Positions 63,124-64,000 of a stretch of 64,000 nt of DNA are shown one piece after another. The notes below the pieces were generated by a model. The model worked only from the letters and a program-made list of their open reading frames with translations, was not told the DNA's origin and did not search any database. The stretch comes from Tepidisphaeraceae bacterium. GTDB lineage: Bacteria; Planctomycetota; Phycisphaerae; Tepidisphaerales; Tepidisphaeraceae. The stretch is from the NCBI GenBank assembly GCA_035998445.1, contig DASYHQ010000045.1:62001-126000 (forward strand). The letters run 5' to 3'. Made by a program: the position numbers and the translations under genes. The stretch's first letter is position 1. Each line of letters starts with the position of its first letter.

Positions 63124-63444
63124 ATGGAAATGGGGTCGACATCGTTGCCGCAGCGGTTCTGCTCCAACCACCCGCAGCGCGCGGCGATCGGGGTTTGCGT
63201 CGTTACGTCGACGCCCATCTGCAGCGAGTGCTCCACACGATACGAAGGGGTCAATTACAGCAAAGAGGGCCTGCGGCTGCTCCGGGAGCGTCGCGCCGCC
63301 GCTGCGAAGGGGACCCGATCGGGGGCCACGACGCTGCTGATCATCGTGGCTTGGTGCACGGCGCCGCTCCAGCTGTACCTCGTCTACCAATCTTACGCGA
63401 TGTCGGCCGAGCTGCTCGCGCAGCTCTTACATTGGAAGCCCTAA
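63124..63444 (+). CDS. B-box-like zinc-finger membrane protein
   Basis: 106 residues. The N-terminal Cys/His site, FCSNHPQRAAIGVCVV followed by ICSEC, resembles the B-box zinc finger. A basic linker (LLRERRAAAAKGTRSG) and one hydrophobic segment (about residues 68-88) follow. Such B-box-plus-membrane proteins occur in planctomycetes next to other membrane proteins, with unknown function. The next gene starts 4 bases after its stop, so the two are coupled. Confidence 0.75.
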   Translation: MEMGSTSLPQRFCSNHPQRAAIGVCVVTSTPICSECSTRYEGVNYSKEGLRLLRERRAAAAKGTRSGATTLLIIVAWCTAPLQLYLVYQSYAMSAELLAQLLHWKP

Positions 63445-63448
63445 ACGC

Positions 63449-64000
63449 ATGATCGTGGCACGGACGACTGACGATGGGTTCATCGCGCGGCTGATCAACG
63501 TGCAGGGCCCCTGCACGACACCGCTCGACGCCGCCATCGAGTACATGCGGGCGCGCATCGAGCGTATTGCGCCGTGGTATGTACTTGCGATGGCACCGCA
63601 CGCGATCGTCACGGTGCTGCTGATCGACGTGATCATCGCAGGGCAACGCTCGCGGATCGCCCCGCTGTGCCTTTGGCTGCTCGCAGCGACCCTGTGGCGA
63701 TGGGCATGTCTCGCGCGGCTGCAGCAGGACGTGCTGCGCGACCTCGGGCAGGCGGGCGACGTACGGTTGTGGTCTCGGTTGCCGGCGATCATTTGCGTAC
63801 GGATGGCCTCGAACGTTGGCATAACCTGGGGCAGCATCGCGCTGGGCGTGCCGGCGTTTTACGGACTGTTCATGGGCGGGTTCGTTGCGCCCCTGCTGTT
63901 GGAGAGCCGCGATCCGGCCGTGCCGCGCGTGCGCGCCTGCATGTCGTGGATCACGCATGCCGGCAGGCGGCTGCTGCGCGTGACGCTGGTGATGACGCTG
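63449..64000 (+). CDS. Multi-pass membrane protein, 3' end outside the window
   Basis: 184 codons are present and the frame is still open at the window edge. After ~45 polar residues there are hydrophobic segments at about 46-64, 72-88 and 124-150 (YVLAMAPHAIVTVLLIDVII; GSIALGVPAFYGLFMGGFV), consistent with an integral membrane protein. No family is recognised from this part. It is translationally coupled to the zinc-finger protein at 63124. Confidence 0.7.
   Translation, partial: MIVARTTDDGFIARLINVQGPCTTPLDAAIEYMRARIERIAPWYVLAMAPHAIVTVLLIDVIIAGQRSRIAPLCLWLLAATLWRWACLARLQQDVLRDLGQAGDVRLWSRLPAIICVRMASNVGITWGSIALGVPAFYGLFMGGFVAPLLLESRDPAVPRVRACMSWITHAGRRLLRVTLVMTL

Overview
The window looks like chromosomal DNA of a high-GC Planctomycetota bacterium, most probably class Phycisphaerae. 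This rests on marker families, not on phylogeny: two pseudopilins with the H-X9-DG C-terminal motif, two proteins with PEP-CTERM sorting tails, several exported proteins starting with the planctomycete LEPR-XLL-type motif (LEERRLLS, VERRVMFA and a remnant FEPLESRRRLS), a PhyH/AraC pair and an abundance of carbohydrate enzymes and sugar-type repressors. No rRNA, phage, plasmid, CRISPR array or complete insertion sequence was seen.

Region by region. 1-6.5 kb holds a partial lipoprotein, a MoaD/ThiS-like small protein, a DUF2243 membrane protein, a TIM-barrel sugar isomerase, ribosomal protein S4 with a clean terminator, a [2Fe-2S] ferredoxin behind gatA, and tRNA-Leu(GAG) with its own promoter and terminator. 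The gaps here are full of foldback repeats, including a 110-bp MITE with an 8-bp target duplication. 6.7-12.7 kb holds a PhyH dioxygenase, a GH88-like hydrolase, a zinc-PLC-like protein, an AraC regulator, a decayed second phyH copy that shares its upstream element with the intact gene, a LURP-one protein and a small membrane protein. 12.8-18.6 kb is a carbohydrate cassette: a GntR-LacI hybrid regulator divergent from pseudopilin, metallo-beta-lactamase-fold hydrolase, PEP-CTERM protein and sialate O-acetylesterase. 18.7-23.2 kb is a four-gene ABC exporter operon of the MacB/FtsX type.

23.4-30.5 kb (minus strand) is a second carbohydrate cassette of similar logic: LacI regulator (frameshifted), autotransporter-like PEP-CTERM protein (in-frame amber codon before the sorting tail), pseudopilin, Tat-exported calcineurin-type phosphoesterase and GH5 glycosidase. 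31.0-38.8 kb is a tightly packed signalling cassette: YfiR, a CHASE/HAMP hybrid histidine kinase with Hpt, a REC-PAS-GAF-GGDEF-EAL response regulator and a TonB-dependent receptor. The first three genes overlap.

39.4-44.3 kb holds yceH (its stop codon coincides with the target duplication of a 161-bp MITE), an FG-GAP/CARDB exoprotein, a small zinc protein and an R2K-type ATP-grasp enzyme. 44.4-58.9 kb is one 4,849-codon reading frame for a giant repetitive exoprotein with a C-terminal RTX-like calcium-binding region. The last 5 kb holds a GlcG/HbpS-like secreted protein, a sugar-phosphate transferase and a GT4 glycosyltransferase (probably exopolysaccharide), a DinB-fold protein, and a B-box-like zinc protein followed by a membrane protein cut by the window end.

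The overall picture is a surface- and polysaccharide-oriented lifestyle: exported hydrolases, sugar-responsive repressors, a c-di-GMP module that may link a TonB receptor to attachment, a giant adhesin and exopolysaccharide genes. Several loci show recent decay (frameshift, nonsense, truncated duplicates).
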